Below, in pieces: positions 1-5,718 of a stretch of DNA of 9,505 nt (positions within the stretch are counted from its first letter, which is position 1; each line of letters begins with the position of its first letter). A program made the position numbers and the translations under genes. The notes under the pieces were generated by a model. It worked only from the letters and a program-made list of their open reading frames with translations, was not told the origin of the DNA and searched no databases. This DNA comes from UMGS363 sp964402055 (GTDB lineage: Bacteria > Bacillota > Clostridia > Oscillospirales > Ruminococcaceae): positions 1 through 9,505 of the forward strand of contig CAYOAV010000067.1 of NCBI GenBank assembly GCA_964402055.1. The letters run 5' to 3'.

Positions 1-18
1 CTAAAATATAATAGCTTT

Positions 19-55
19 AATGTCAACACTTTATTGTCAAACAAGATGTCATTTT
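19..55. repeat. Short degenerate TGTCAA-type repeats at the left edge
   Basis: Three related words occur at 12-14 base spacing: ATGTCAACAC (20-29), TTGTCAAACA (34-43) and ATGTCATTTT (46-55). They resemble the longer array at 1117-1194 on the other side of the two-gene module. Read on the minus strand they contain two TTGACA words (35-40 and 23-28), so they could instead be -35 elements of a promoter whose -10 lies left of the window. No gene or clear terminator is seen in bases 1-71. Confidence 0.4.
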
Positions 56-71
56 ATTTATGATAAATTTA

Positions 72-518
72 TTATCTATGGATTTCATGTTTTGGATCAA
101 GCCAAACTATTTCGAAACGATTTGTTATCAAAAAACCATGCATCACAAATTCACCCTTGCCACCTGTACAGCAATGTAAATGAATGAACTCTTGTACTTC
201 TAAATTATATTTGTTACATAATTCATTGACTTTTTGTAAGCTTTTAGAGTCTGTGTTTTTAGAACTCACATGTGAACTATGATTACGCAACAAATCCGTA
301 ATAGAATTGTACTGTCGTGCTTTTTCAAGAAAATCTTCAAATTGTTTTACGTATTTTTTATCACCACGTGTACATTCATACAAATACTGTAATCCATAAT
401 CATTTTTTTCTAAATATGTTATGCTTATCACGGGAGCATTTGCTTTGGGATTGACAGTTATGCATTTTCTGTCGTGCGTGGTCACTTTTGTTAATACTTT
501 TTTACTCACCGACACCAT
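72..518 (-). CDS. Small unassigned protein, candidate toxin partner of a Panacea-domain antitoxin
   Basis: Encodes about 148 aa; I do not recognise the family. Visible traits (numbered from the ATG) are a lysine-rich N-terminus, a Lys/Glu-rich probable helical stretch (about 53-72), a polar region rich in Ser, His and Asn (about 77-95), and a C-terminus with HLHCCTGG (about 113-120), then HGFLI and RFEIVWLDPKHEIHR. The clustered His, Cys and Asp residues near the C-terminus could form an active or metal site, but this is inference. No signal peptide or membrane segment is evident. It overlaps the end of the upstream Panacea gene by 17 bases, the arrangement expected of an antitoxin-toxin pair, and Panacea proteins are known to pair with many unrelated toxins. 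Start: ATG at 518 has no well-spaced ribosome site. GTG at 509 sits 8 bases after AGGTGA and would give 145 aa. GTG at 521 is also in frame. GC is lower than in the core genes. Confidence 0.6.
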   Translation of the reverse strand: MVSVSKKVLTKVTTHDRKCITVNPKANAPVISITYLEKNDYGLQYLYECTRGDKKYVKQFEDFLEKARQYNSITDLLRNHSSHVSSKNTDSKSLQKVNELCNKYNLEVQEFIHLHCCTGGKGEFVMHGFLITNRFEIVWLDPKHEIHR

Positions 519-966
519 CACCTGTATACAAATCTGCGTAATATTTCTTCATATCAATTGGATCTATAACATTAGTACATCTTTGCAGTTCGGGCAAATC
601 ACCTCTTGCTCTTATCCACGGTGTTTCCGTGTGTGTCAGGCATTCGAGTTGCCAACCATCTAAAGATCCATAAGTGTTCCAAACCATTTCTAAAAAATCT
701 TGAGTATCTTCATCTATAGCTTTTGTATTACTCACAGCATCAGGTGATACATTATCGTATGCAAAGTTTTTCAACTTATTCCAAAGCAGACGATTGACAG
801 GACCATGTGCCCATGCTTCAAAATCACCATCAAACAGTGCGTTATCGTATAAAGCATAATGCCATGCTTGTGCATAATAACAAAGTTTCTGTATTTTTTT
901 GTGAATCATGGGTTCTTTGGATAGAAACCATCGTGCTATGTCAAAAACTGTATAGTCATTTACCAT
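502..966 (-). CDS. Panacea (DUF4065, SocA-like) domain antitoxin-type protein
   Basis: Encodes 154 aa, consisting almost entirely of a Panacea domain. Family hallmarks are IHKKIQKLCYYAQAW (21-35), EAWAHGPV (50-57), the Asp/Glu-rich helix around 84-96, LTHTETPWIRAR (110-121) and the terminal MKKYY segment (139-143). Established knowledge: Panacea/SocA domains act as antitoxins that neutralise diverse partner toxins; SocA of Caulobacter is the classic case and acts as a proteolytic adaptor. This protein has no added DNA-binding domain, so autoregulation by it is not evident. The start is set by GGAGGG at 975-980, 8 bases before ATG 966; an upstream GTG at 975 lies inside that ribosome site and is unlikely. 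It is first in a two-gene operon with the small protein at 72-518, behind a near-consensus promoter. A phage-type regulator role is a possible alternative, since this domain is common in prophages, but no phage genes are visible here. Confidence 0.88.
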   Translation of the reverse strand: MVNDYTVFDIARWFLSKEPMIHKKIQKLCYYAQAWHYALYDNALFDGDFEAWAHGPVNRLLWNKLKNFAYDNVSPDAVSNTKAIDEDTQDFLEMVWNTYGSLDGWQLECLTHTETPWIRARGDLPELQRCTNVIDPIDMKKYYADLYTGDGVGE

Positions 967-1000
967 ATAAATCACCCTCCTTGAGATTTTTGTTCAATTA

Positions 1001-1030
1001 ATTATATCACACGATATCAGTCTTTGTCAA
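1001..1030 (-). promoter_or_regulatory. Promoter of the Panacea gene pair
   Basis: On the minus strand TTGACA (1030-1025) is followed 18 bases later by TATAAT (1006-1001), with a TG one base before the -10 (extended -10). This is close to the sigma-A consensus. Transcription would begin near 994, giving a leader of about 28 bases that carries GGAGGG. Confidence 0.82.
1004..1017. promoter_or_regulatory. Inverted repeat in the Panacea promoter, possible operator
   Basis: ATATC (1004-1008) and GATAT (1013-1017) form an inverted repeat around a 4-base centre. It lies in the spacer and overlaps the -10 box, where a bound repressor would block transcription. The arms are only 5 bp and AT-rich, so chance occurrence is quite possible. 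Confidence 0.35.
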
Positions 1031-1064
1031 GCAATGAACTATATACTATATAAAAAATAACAAC

Positions 1065-1111
1065 AAAAAAATCCGATACAAGCGTCTTCTTAAAACACCT
1101 GTATCGGATTT
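1065..1111 (-). terminator. Rho-independent terminator of the nucleoside kinase gene
   Basis: A perfect 12-bp stem is formed by 1069-1080 and 1100-1111 around a 19-base loop. On the minus strand it is followed by a T-rich tract (T run at 1071-1065, then GTTGTTATTTTTTA). It lies about 90 bases after the kinase stop codon and just before the promoter of the Panacea pair, so it insulates the two minus-strand units. Confidence 0.8.
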
Positions 1112-1116
1112 AACAA

Positions 1117-1194
1117 TGATGTCACCAAATTGATGCCAAACCATGCTGTCTTACACGATGTCAAACCATGATGCCATACTGAGCTGTCATATAT
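1117..1194. repeat. Degenerate ~13-bp tandem repeat array
   Basis: About six units of 12-14 bases lie head to tail between the kinase stop and its terminator. Clear units are TGATGTCACCAAAT (1117-1130), TGATGCCAAACCA (1131-1143), TGCTGTCTTACAC (1144-1156), GATGTCAAACCA (1157-1168), TGATGCCATACTGA (1169-1182) and GCTGTCATATAT (1183-1194). The 19-base blocks at 1132-1150 and 1157-1175 match at 16 positions. The array would sit in the 3' untranslated part of the kinase mRNA. Related words appear at 19-55. Confidence 0.6.
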
Positions 1195-1197
1195 CTT

Positions 1198-2151
1198 TCA
1201 ATAATTAAGCCTGCTGCCGCCGATAAACTCTCTTACAAGCGAATCATCGGGAACTTCTGCAGCACTTAATGGCTCAAGCTCGTTAAGCACTTTGAGCATA
1301 ATTTCGCCGTCCTCGACTGCGGCAAAAACATTTCGGCTGTTTTTTATATCATTTTTCAGCATATCCGCATAAACGGCGGCTTCATATGGGATAAATGAAT
1401 CTATCTCAATTGTTGCTCTGTTTTTATATGGCATAATATACCTTTCCTCGCCCTTTGTAACGCTCGAAAACATCTCAAAAACATCTTCAAGCTGTCTGCT
1501 TCGGAAAAGTCTGTCACGGTTCAATCTTCGCATAAGGCGTATTTTTCTCGGATGGAGCGTATGTCCAAAACGTGTACGCAGTCTTGTTCTTACGCTGACG
1601 TACATACAGGTTGTAAAACCATCGGAATCGCCTGTTACCTCGGGATTTAATGCGTGAATGCCCTCGATTATTATTATTTCATTCTTTTTTCTTGCAACAG
1701 GGATATAATCCGAACGTGACTGCGTTGGAAAATCAAAAACAGGCATATTTACAGGCTCACCCTTTGAAAGCTTTTCAAGATGCTCGGTGAACATCGGTAT
1801 ATCAAGGCGATAAGGCGATTCAAGGTCAGGCTTTCCGTCCTCGTCAACAGGGAAAGCTCCTGCATCGGCTGGAAGAAAATAATTATCCATAGAAAGTGTA
1901 TGTACGCAAAGACCTTTTTCACCTAAGAGCATTGCAATACGCAGAGCTGTTGTTGTTTTGCCCGAGCCTGACGGACCTGAGAGCAATACGACAGGGCGGC
2001 TGTCACGGTCGATATAGATTTTTTCTGCGGCAATTTTCAGCTGTTGCATATAAATATCCTCGGAGCTTTTTATAAAAAGGTTTTTATCGTTTTCAAGTCC
2101 TGAATTTATATTTTCCGTTGTGATAAAATTGCAATTATTGTTATTATTCAT
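1198..2151 (-). CDS. Uridine-kinase-like P-loop nucleoside kinase, TGS-less form
   Basis: Encodes 317 aa of the uridine kinase/phosphoribulokinase-type P-loop family, which phosphorylates nucleosides in pyrimidine salvage. Residues 1-50 are an Asn-rich, otherwise undistinguished N-terminus with an MQQLKIAAEKIY helix. Walker A is GPSGSGKT (59-66). SMDNYF (87-92) and PVFDFPTQ (137-144) match substrate-binding segments of uridine kinases. IIIEGIHAL (160-168) is the Walker B-like strand. RRLNRDR (208-214) fits the mobile lid arginines. Many clostridial homologues are about 550 aa with an N-terminal TGS domain; that part is absent here, although the kinase domain looks intact. The start ATG follows AGAAAGG at 2161-2167 by 9 bases. 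It has its own promoter (2216-2244) and terminator (1065-1111), so it is probably monocistronic. The exact substrate cannot be read from sequence; udk is the nearest familiar name. Confidence 0.87.
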   Translation of the reverse strand: MNNNNNCNFITTENINSGLENDKNLFIKSSEDIYMQQLKIAAEKIYIDRDSRPVVLLSGPSGSGKTTTALRIAMLLGEKGLCVHTLSMDNYFLPADAGAFPVDEDGKPDLESPYRLDIPMFTEHLEKLSKGEPVNMPVFDFPTQSRSDYIPVARKKNEIIIIEGIHALNPEVTGDSDGFTTCMYVSVRTRLRTRFGHTLHPRKIRLMRRLNRDRLFRSRQLEDVFEMFSSVTKGEERYIMPYKNRATIEIDSFIPYEAAVYADMLKNDIKNSRNVFAAVEDGEIMLKVLNELEPLSAAEVPDDSLVREFIGGSRLNY

Positions 2152-2215
2152 ATCGGACAGCCTTTCTGTATGGGAAAAACCCGTAATAATTCTGAAAAAA
2201 TAATCATATATTTAC

Positions 2216-2244
2216 ATTATATAACATTTCTTCACGATTGTCTA
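2216..2244 (-). promoter_or_regulatory. Promoter of the nucleoside kinase gene
   Basis: On the minus strand TAGACA (2244-2239) and TATAAT (2221-2216) are separated by 17 bases. The leader to the ATG at 2151 is about 60 bases and contains a small GGG-AAAAA-CCC hairpin. Confidence 0.7.
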
Positions 2245-2338
2245 TAAAAACAACAAAATTTTCTTCAAATTAAAAATTCATTCTCCGATAAATCAAGATA
2301 TACTCTAAACATAAATAATCTGCATTGCCTTTTTTTGT

Positions 2339-2361
2339 GCAAAGTGCTAAAAATCACTTGC
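2339..2361. other. Bulged stem-loop between divergent promoters
   Basis: The gene-free stretch 2152-2514 holds two divergent promoters and this stem. Bases 2339-2346 pair with 2355-2361 (GCAAGTG type, one bulged A) around an 8-base loop. It lies upstream of both transcription starts, so it is not a transcribed terminator; it may be an operator-like palindrome or chance. Apart from the short kinase-leader hairpin, I see nothing else in the rest of this stretch. Confidence 0.25.
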
Positions 2362-2392
2362 TAAATTCTATATTTGTTTTTATTAATATTAT

Positions 2393-2421
2393 TTGACTAA
2401 TGTGGGAAAATATGCTATAAT
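2393..2421 (+). promoter_or_regulatory. Promoter of the PH-like/SHOCT gene
   Basis: TTGACT (2393-2398) and TATAAT (2416-2421) are separated by 17 bases, with TG at 2413-2414 giving an extended -10. Transcription would start near 2428, about 87 bases before the chosen ATG. Confidence 0.82.
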
Positions 2422-2514
2422 ACTTGTGAAGTATCTTTGATTTTTATGTCAAAATGGGCAGTATATGTGTGCATCTGCCGCACTGCCGTATTATTCTTGA
2501 AAGTGGTGTTTAAA

Positions 2515-3657
2515 ATGAGCGATGAGATGAACGTTTACAGCGAAAAGAAACTCGCAAGCTTTGAAACTATATACAAGGAGAGTATGTTCTCCAAGCCGCT
2601 TGATATTACTATCACTATTACTGCGGCTCATATCTATGGTTCGGGTTATGTCTGCGTTCAGGAAGGTACAAAGGAGGACGATCCTGAATACGGCAAATAT
2701 GTATGCGGTTTTGAGGATATTACAAAAGTAAACGTTAATACTAATAATAAAAATCTTCCGATAAATGTCCAGTGCGATGAGGCTGAAAAGGGAATTCCTT
2801 CAAGGAAAAGAGTTATCCTGCCTCATTTCCCTAATGCGGATGAAATAGTTCGTCTTATAAATGACGCTAAGGCTGATTACGACCGTAAGCATGCACCTGC
2901 AAAGCCTGCTCCGAAGGCTTCCGAGGAGGATAAGCAAAAGGAACGTGAGCGTCTTAAAAAGGCTGCTGACGATGAGTTCCTTAACGCAACCGCTGGCTTT
3001 GAAATGCCTATTAAAAAGGAAGAAAAGAAAAAGCCTGCCGATGATTTCACTGTTGCCGATATTCTTGGACTTGACGATTTTGCACCAATAGTTCCCGAAA
3101 AACTCAGCGAGCCTGAGGAAGAAAAGGAAATTGAAGCAGAGGTAATTGCCGAGGAAGTGGAAAAGCACGAAGAAAGCAAGCTTGAAGCCGCTCCCGATGT
3201 CGATGCTGCTGAGCTGGACGAAATTGAAGAAATTCACGAGGAAGCTTCTGCGGTTGATACATTTGATGAAATAGTGACCCCCGATATCTCCGAGCTTCCC
3301 GAAGCACAGAGCGTTGAGGATCCAGGCTTTATACCGAGTGAAACTATTGAGGCGATCAGCGTTGTTGATATAAGCGATGACGCATTTGTTGAGCCGAAAA
3401 TTGTTGCTCCGCATAAGACGGAAATTCATGAGATCAAGGAAGAAAAGTCTGTCGAAAAGGTTGAAAAGCCCGAAAAGAAGAGCGAAAGCAAGTCAGAAGC
3501 TCTTGCAGATGTTAAGATTCCTGAAAACGGCGAAAAAATGTCGCTCGAGGATTTCCAGACAGCCGTTAAAAAGCTTAAGGCTATGCATGATGAGGGCGTT
3601 ATTTCCGATGAAGAGTTCAACGAGGAAAAATCCAAGCTTATGAAGTTCCTGTATTAA
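2515..3657 (+). CDS. PH-like N-terminal domain plus SHOCT-domain protein, function unknown
   Basis: Encodes 380 aa. Residues about 12-120 are a compact domain with several predicted beta strands and a closing helix (ADEIVRLINDAKADY); it resembles bacterial PH-like domains, but I make that assignment only tentatively. Residues about 125-340 form a long low-complexity linker rich in Glu, Lys, Ala and Pro, probably disordered. Residues 342-380 are a convincing SHOCT domain (short C-terminal helical pair), with LKAMHDEGVISDEEFNEEK as its signature. SHOCT domains often cap membrane- or oligomer-associated proteins; their role is unclear. No membrane segment or signal peptide is seen. Start: ATG 2515 is preceded by GAAAGTGGTG, a weak ribosome site. 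An in-frame ATG at 2446 would add 23 mostly hydrophobic residues but has no ribosome site. It has its own strong promoter and a possible hairpin after the stop; the hprK cluster follows 141 bases later. Confidence 0.85.
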   Translation: MSDEMNVYSEKKLASFETIYKESMFSKPLDITITITAAHIYGSGYVCVQEGTKEDDPEYGKYVCGFEDITKVNVNTNNKNLPINVQCDEAEKGIPSRKRVILPHFPNADEIVRLINDAKADYDRKHAPAKPAPKASEEDKQKERERLKKAADDEFLNATAGFEMPIKKEEKKKPADDFTVADILGLDDFAPIVPEKLSEPEEEKEIEAEVIAEEVEKHEESKLEAAPDVDAAELDEIEEIHEEASAVDTFDEIVTPDISELPEAQSVEDPGFIPSETIEAISVVDISDDAFVEPKIVAPHKTEIHEIKEEKSVEKVEKPEKKSESKSEALADVKIPENGEKMSLEDFQTAVKKLKAMHDEGVISDEEFNEEKSKLMKFLY

Positions 3658-3721
3658 TTGTTCTTTGCCCGATATTCTGTCAGATGACAAACAGACAAAA
3701 GATTTTATGAACATTTTTATG

Positions 3722-3750
3722 ACACCGTTACGGCTTTTCCGCAGCGGTGT
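3722..3750 (+). terminator. Stem-loop after the SHOCT gene, possible weak terminator
   Basis: Bases 3722-3733 pair with 3739-3750 (ACACCG...CGGTGT, one mismatch and one G-T pair) around a CTTTT loop. The stem is strong, but the sequence after it (TATTGCTCCATTTATTATGG) is not a proper T run, so termination may be partial. It could equally be a leader structure of the next operon, for which I see no convincing promoter. Confidence 0.45.
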
Positions 3751-3798
3751 TATTGCTCCATTTATTATGGTGTAATATTTTGTTGAGGAGTGAATAAA

Positions 3799-3981
3799 AT
3801 GCAGCTTCCAAGCGACCCTGTTATGCTTATGAGCGTGATAAATACAATGCTGCGTGACAAATACGCAAGCCTTGACGCTCTTTGCGAAGATATTGATGTG
3901 AGCAAAGAAAGTATTTGTCAAAGGCTTGCTGATATTGGTTATGAATACGATTTAAAAGCAAATAAATTCTTCGCAAAATAA
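3799..3981 (+). CDS. DUF4250 family small protein
   Basis: Encodes 60 aa matching the whole DUF4250 family, a short cytosolic protein of unknown function found in Firmicutes. Recognisable parts are the N-terminal LPSDPVMLMSVINTMLRD (3-20), the SLDALCEDIDVSKESICQRL helix-turn-helix-like core (24-43) and the IGYEYD motif (46-51). The middle could form a small winged-helix-type fold, but DNA binding is only a guess. The start ATG follows GAGGAG (3785-3790) by 8 bases; a GTG at 3790 in the same frame overlaps that site and is unlikely. hprK begins 22 bases after its stop, so it is probably the first gene of the hprK-whiA operon. Confidence 0.85.
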   Translation: MQLPSDPVMLMSVINTMLRDKYASLDALCEDIDVSKESICQRLADIGYEYDLKANKFFAK

Positions 3982-4003
3982 AAAACGAAAAGAGGAAAAT
4001 CAA

Positions 4004-4966
4004 ATGGCTGAAAAAAAATTTACAATTGAGCTTAAAGCTATTATAGATGAATTTAACCTTGAAGCAATCTATCTTCCGCAGGACGCTTCAAAGATTCTTA
4101 TTGATGAAAATGAAGTAAACCGTCCTGGACTTCAGCTTCAGGGCTTTTATGAATATTTCAGCAATTCCCGTATACAGATACTTGGAAAGATGGAATTTGC
4201 TTATCTTGCAACGCTTGACGAGCAAACAAGAACCGATCGTCTTGATATGCTTTTTGCACAGCATATCCCTGCTCTGATCATTTCAAGAGAGCTTCCGTAT
4301 TTCCCTGAAATGGTCGATATCGCACAGAAATATGGCATTCCTCTCCTGCGTTCAAAGGAAAGCACTTCAAGCTTTATGTCAGCACTGATAGCATTCCTTA
4401 ATCTTCACCTTGCACCAAGAATCACACGTCACGGCGTTCTTATCGAGGTTTACGGTGAGGGTATGCTTATTCTTGGTGAAAGCGGTGTAGGTAAGAGCGA
4501 AACAGCTGTTGAATTGATAAAAAGAGGACACAGACTTGTTGCGGACGACGCTGTTGAGATAAGAAAGGTTTCAAATATAAGCCTTGTCGGTTCATCGCCT
4601 GAAAATATTCGTCACTTCCTTGAAATAAGAGGTATCGGTATCGTGAATGCTCGCCGCCTGTTCGGTATGGGTGCTGTAAAGGTTACAGAAAAAATTGATA
4701 TGATAGTCGAGCTTGAGCCTTGGGACAGCGAAAAGGTCTACGACAGAATGGGTGTTGACAGCGAATATACATCAATTCTCGGCGTAAAGGTCCCCTGCAC
4801 CACTATCCCTGTTAAGCCGGGCAGAAATCTTGCGGTGATTCTTGAAGTTGCGGCTATGAATAACCGTCAGAAAAAGATGGGTTATAATGCCGCTCAGGAG
4901 CTGCTCGATAACCTCGGCCTTGAAATGGATCATAAGGAAACTATCAAGAAATGGGACGTTTATTGA
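4004..4966 (+). CDS. hprK: HPr kinase/phosphorylase
   Basis: Encodes 320 aa, the usual length. The enzyme phosphorylates Ser46 of HPr, and reverses this, in response to glycolytic state. In Firmicutes this controls carbon catabolite repression through CcpA. The N-terminal domain spans about 1-130. The catalytic domain shows conserved His143 (RITRHGV), Walker A GESGVGKS (158-165), the paired acids of LVADD (178-182), the family signature LEIRGIGIVNARRLFG (206-221), and the C-terminal VKPGRN (270-275) and AAMNNR (283-288) segments. All expected catalytic residues appear present. AGAGGA at 3991-3996 lies 7 bases before the ATG. The PHP gene starts one base after its stop, indicating co-transcription. 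Neither HPr nor Crh is encoded in this window. Confidence 0.97.
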   Translation: MAEKKFTIELKAIIDEFNLEAIYLPQDASKILIDENEVNRPGLQLQGFYEYFSNSRIQILGKMEFAYLATLDEQTRTDRLDMLFAQHIPALIISRELPYFPEMVDIAQKYGIPLLRSKESTSSFMSALIAFLNLHLAPRITRHGVLIEVYGEGMLILGESGVGKSETAVELIKRGHRLVADDAVEIRKVSNISLVGSSPENIRHFLEIRGIGIVNARRLFGMGAVKVTEKIDMIVELEPWDSEKVYDRMGVDSEYTSILGVKVPCTTIPVKPGRNLAVILEVAAMNNRQKKMGYNAAQELLDNLGLEMDHKETIKKWDVY

Positions 4967-4967
4967 T

Positions 4968-5690
4968 ATGAAAATAATAGCAGATATGCATATTCATACT
5001 GTCGCTTCAACGCACGGATTTTCTACAATCAAGGAAATAGTCGATGAAGCGGCGGCAAAGGGATTGAAGGCTGTTGCAATAACAGATCATACCCCTGCAT
5101 CAACGGACGGACCTCATGTATGGCATTTTCATAATCTCCATAAAGCTATCCCGAGGGAAATCAACGGAGTAAAGGTCATATACGGAGCGGAATCGAGTAT
5201 AATAGATTATGACGGAAGCATTGATTTTCCGCATGAGGAATGTGCCGCACTTGACTGGATAATAGCTTCGTTCCATAAGGATATGCTTGCACCGTCAACC
5301 TATGATGAACATACAAAAATGTACCTTAAGCTTGCCGAAAATGACGATATTGACGTTATCGGTCATTGTGCAACGGTAGTATGTCCGTTCGATTATGAAA
5401 AATGCTTAAAAAAATTCAAGGAATGCGGCAGGCTTGTGGAAATAAATGAAAGCACGATTCTCTGGAAGAATACTCGTGAAAATTACCGTGAAATAATCCA
5501 TATCTGCAAAAAATATGAGATACCAGTTATTATAAACACTGACGCACATTTCTGCACGCTTGTCGGCGAGGTCAGTGAGTCGCTTAAGCTTGCAAATGAG
5601 CTTGATATTCCCGAAAGGCTTGTTGTCAATGCTGATTGGGATAGGCTTTACAGCTTTATTTCCGACAGGCACGGCAGGATCTTCGGATAG
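4968..5690 (+). CDS. PHP-domain phosphoesterase (YcdX-like)
   Basis: Encodes 240 aa, all PHP domain, similar in length to YcdX-type phosphatases (about 245 aa). The complete trinuclear metal-site set is visible: H8 and H10 (DMHIHT), H16, H41 (ITDH), E75 (GAE), H103 (ASFH), H133 (IGHC), D192 and H194 (NTDAH). It should therefore be an active metal-dependent phosphoesterase; the physiological substrate is unknown. The start is the ATG one base after the hprK stop; longer in-frame extensions reach back into hprK and are spurious. Such genes commonly sit beside murB and rapZ in clostridia, suggesting a link to cell-wall or sugar-phosphate metabolism, but this is inference. Confidence 0.92.
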   Translation: MKIIADMHIHTVASTHGFSTIKEIVDEAAAKGLKAVAITDHTPASTDGPHVWHFHNLHKAIPREINGVKVIYGAESSIIDYDGSIDFPHEECAALDWIIASFHKDMLAPSTYDEHTKMYLKLAENDDIDVIGHCATVVCPFDYEKCLKKFKECGRLVEINESTILWKNTRENYREIIHICKKYEIPVIINTDAHFCTLVGEVSESLKLANELDIPERLVVNADWDRLYSFISDRHGRIFG

Positions 5691-5692
5691 AA

Positions 5693-5718
5693 TTATGAGG
5701 GATATATTATGAGGGATA
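5693..5718 (+). repeat. 12-bp direct repeat forming the murB ribosome site and start
   Basis: TTATGAGGGATA occurs at 5693-5704 and again at 5707-5718. The first copy supplies the Shine-Dalgarno GAGGG (5697-5701), 7 bases before the murB ATG, which lies in the second copy. The first copy also opens a five-codon ORF (MRDIL) whose stop TGA overlaps the murB ATG as ATGA. Confidence 0.7.

Noticed and set aside
421..663. 80-aa plus-strand open frame across the two-gene module
   Set aside because: It overlaps both minus-strand genes, one of which has clear Panacea motifs, and shows no family features of its own.
1048..1144. Minus-strand mini-ORF of about 32 codons running from the repeat array through the kinase terminator
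   Set aside because: No ribosome site is seen, it reads through a terminator hairpin, and the peptide resembles translated repeat sequence.
1001..1200. Possible CRISPR array in the repeated region
   Set aside because: Units are 12-14 bases and degenerate, without spacers of constant length, and no cas genes are visible.
2437..2514. N-terminal extension of the SHOCT protein (starts at 2437 or 2446)
   Set aside because: It has no ribosome site and overlaps the leader of the mapped promoter; the hydrophobic stretch it would add is too short and irregular for a signal peptide.
2800..3429. 209-aa open frame on the minus strand opposite the SHOCT gene
   Set aside because: It is the antisense of the biased Glu/Lys-rich linker; it has no ribosome site and gives a protein of improbable composition. 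Other frames there (2861-3091, 2877-3179, 3104-3307, 3377-3643) are shadows for the same reason.
3678..3689. TGTCA-GA-TGACA inverted repeat after the SHOCT gene
   Set aside because: The arms are only 5 bp and no promoter elements are placed to make it an operator; chance is the simpler explanation.
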